From the NCBI GenBank assembly GCA_016700415.1, contig CP065018.1, forward strand, positions 496,001 through 560,000: DNA of 64,000 nucleotides, given 5' to 3'. This DNA comes from Flavobacteriales bacterium. GTDB taxonomy: Bacteria > Bacteroidota > Bacteroidia > Flavobacteriales_F > PHOS-HE28. A program made the position numbers and the translations under genes. The first letter of the stretch is position 1; the number at the start of each line of letters is the position of its first letter. Positions 63,007 through 64,000 of this stretch are shown here, piece after piece. The notes under the pieces are model-generated. The model was given only the letters and a program-made list of their open reading frames with translations. It made no database searches and was not told the DNA's origin.

Positions 63007-64000
63007 TCAGAACCGAGCGATCAACTTCAGGTTGATCCTTCTCGGCGTCAGGAACTCCGGGATGCCGTAGTAGCGCCCCTGCACATCCTGCACCCAGGTG
63101 TAGTCCACCGTGTTGTTCAGGTTGATCAGGTTGAAGACCTCCAAGGAGAGCCAGAGGTCTTTGATGTGCCGGAGCACGCCGGTCTTTTCCTGCCCGGGCG
63201 CGCCTAAGAACTGCTTGCTGAAGCCGATGTCCACGCGGCGGTAGAGGCTGGTGCGCAGGGTATCGGCGTAGCGCGTCTCGTTCGGCGGGCCGTAGGGCAG
63301 GCTGGTGCCGAAGACGAGGTTCAGGTGGACCTTGAAGGTGGGCCAGCGCGGCATTTCATCCTGAAAGAACAGGGCGAAGCTCACGCGCTGGTCGGTGGGG
63401 CGGGGGATGTGGCCCGCTTCCACGCGAACGCTGTCCACCGGTGTGCGGTCCTGCGTATCGATGGCATCGGTACGCTCCCCGGCGGCGTTGTACGTGCGGT
63501 AGTAGAAGTCGCCGTCGATGTCCTCCTCGGTCTGCATCACGGAGAGCGAGGCCCAGGATTCCACGCCCTTGATGAACTCGCCGTTGAGCTTCATGTCGAT
63601 GCCGGTGGCGTAGCCCTTGGCATTGTTCTTCGCATAGTAGCGGATGCGGACGTTGTCCAGTTCGTAGGGATTGAGGTCGCTGAGCGCCTTGTAGTAGGCC
63701 TCGGTGGAGAATTTGAACGGGCGGTCCCACATCTTGAACTGCCGGTCCATGCCAAGGATGAAGTGGATGCTCTTCTGGGCCCGCACTTCCGGGTTCAGCA
63801 CGCCGTTAAAGTCACGCAGCTCCCGGTAGAAGGGCGGCTGGTAGTACACGCCGGTGGCGAACCAGAAGCTGTAATCACGCGGTACGGTGTCGCCGGCGGC
63901 CACCACTTTGCGCCATCCGGGATGGTAGGCCAAGCGCAGCCGCGGGCTGAACACCGTCTGCCCGTTGTAGCTCCAGTTCTGGCCGCGCACGCCGGCCACC
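63007..64000 (-). CDS. TonB-dependent receptor, C-terminal part (5' end beyond the window)
   Basis: The frame is open to the window edge, so the GTG at 63999 is unlikely to be the real start. The visible ~330 residues are the beta-barrel end of a TonB-dependent outer-membrane receptor. Typical strands include VFSPRLRLAYHPGWRK, DYSFWFATGVYYQPP, QKSIHFILGMDRQFK, FKFSTEAYYKALSDLNPYEL, RVDIGFSKQFLG, and the final LWLSLEVFNLINLNNTVDYT with the closing RRINLKLIARF (aromatic C-terminus). These proteins take up large substrates such as siderophores, sugars or peptides. The plug domain and TonB box are outside the window, so substrate cannot be told. Confidence 0.92.
   Translation of the reverse strand, partial: VAGVRGQNWSYNGQTVFSPRLRLAYHPGWRKVVAAGDTVPRDYSFWFATGVYYQPPFYRELRDFNGVLNPEVRAQKSIHFILGMDRQFKMWDRPFKFSTEAYYKALSDLNPYELDNVRIRYYAKNNAKGYATGIDMKLNGEFIKGVESWASLSVMQTEEDIDGDFYYRTYNAAGERTDAIDTQDRTPVDSVRVEAGHIPRPTDQRVSFALFFQDEMPRWPTFKVHLNLVFGTSLPYGPPNETRYADTLRTSLYRRVDIGFSKQFLGAPGQEKTGVLRHIKDLWLSLEVFNLINLNNTVDYTWVQDVQGRYYGIPEFLTPRRINLKLIARF

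Overview
The window reads as chromosomal DNA of a GC-rich member of the Bacteroidota, probably Flavobacteriales-like. Five large secreted proteins end in type IX secretion (T9SS type A) sorting domains. A TonB-dependent receptor, SPOR-domain and PD40-type envelope proteins, a DUF5723-like barrel and TAnnTTTG-type -7 promoter boxes close to start codons point the same way. Gene order is dense, with many ATGA overlaps. No plasmid, prophage, intact insertion sequence, CRISPR array or rRNA was seen. The lineage is inferred from gene content, not from a marker-gene tree.

Layout. 1-10725: a forward run of a 5'-truncated conserved protein, plsY, a 2126-aa TPR/PD40/SPOR protein, clpS, an M48 lipoprotein peptidase and tRNA-Arg(ACG), closed by a strong terminator. 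11021-17219: two adjacent T9SS cargo proteins. 17220-19510: a small accessory patch with a decayed C-terminus of a restriction-modification enzyme interrupted by a palindromic element, a SiaC/DUF1987 protein, a two-gene secreted/TPR unit and an unlisted 48-codon membrane peptide. 19520-25309: envelope genes (coiled-coil protein, DUF5723-like barrel plus its lipoprotein partner, a four-helix membrane protein) and rarA. 25416-34544: one giant T9SS surface protein with 17 near-identical 222-bp repeats. 34797-37681: bcp peroxiredoxin, recA and a TPR lipoprotein. 37961-45552: prolyl oligopeptidase, pyrR-pyrB, a STAS protein with a small T9SS protein, RNase Z, a response-regulator relic and an N-acetylglucosamine-kinase-like gene. 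45488-51786: reverse genes for a patatin-like protein, bifunctional FtcD, a CPBP protease and HutI. 51998-56734: an M4 metalloprotease. 56900-64000: a secreted protein, a NagZ/beta-lactamase fusion, ornithine aminotransferase, a MORN-type lipoprotein and the C-terminus of a TonB-dependent receptor.

How the genes connect. HutI and FtcD are two steps of histidine degradation to glutamate, and RocD feeds ornithine into the glutamate semialdehyde pool. Together with the M4 protease and the prolyl oligopeptidase they fit growth on peptides and amino acids. NagZ and the GlcNAc-kinase-like protein suggest muropeptide or amino-sugar recycling. PyrR and PyrB are translationally coupled for pyrimidine synthesis.

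The most notable items are the 17-unit surface-protein array, two single-base frameshifts in adjacent genes (57900-60894 and 60998-62243) that look more like sequence errors than decay, two gene relics, a perfect 16-bp hairpin inside a signal-peptide coding region, and several families of short palindromic or heptamer repeats between genes. I found no convincing intact undescribed multi-gene system.
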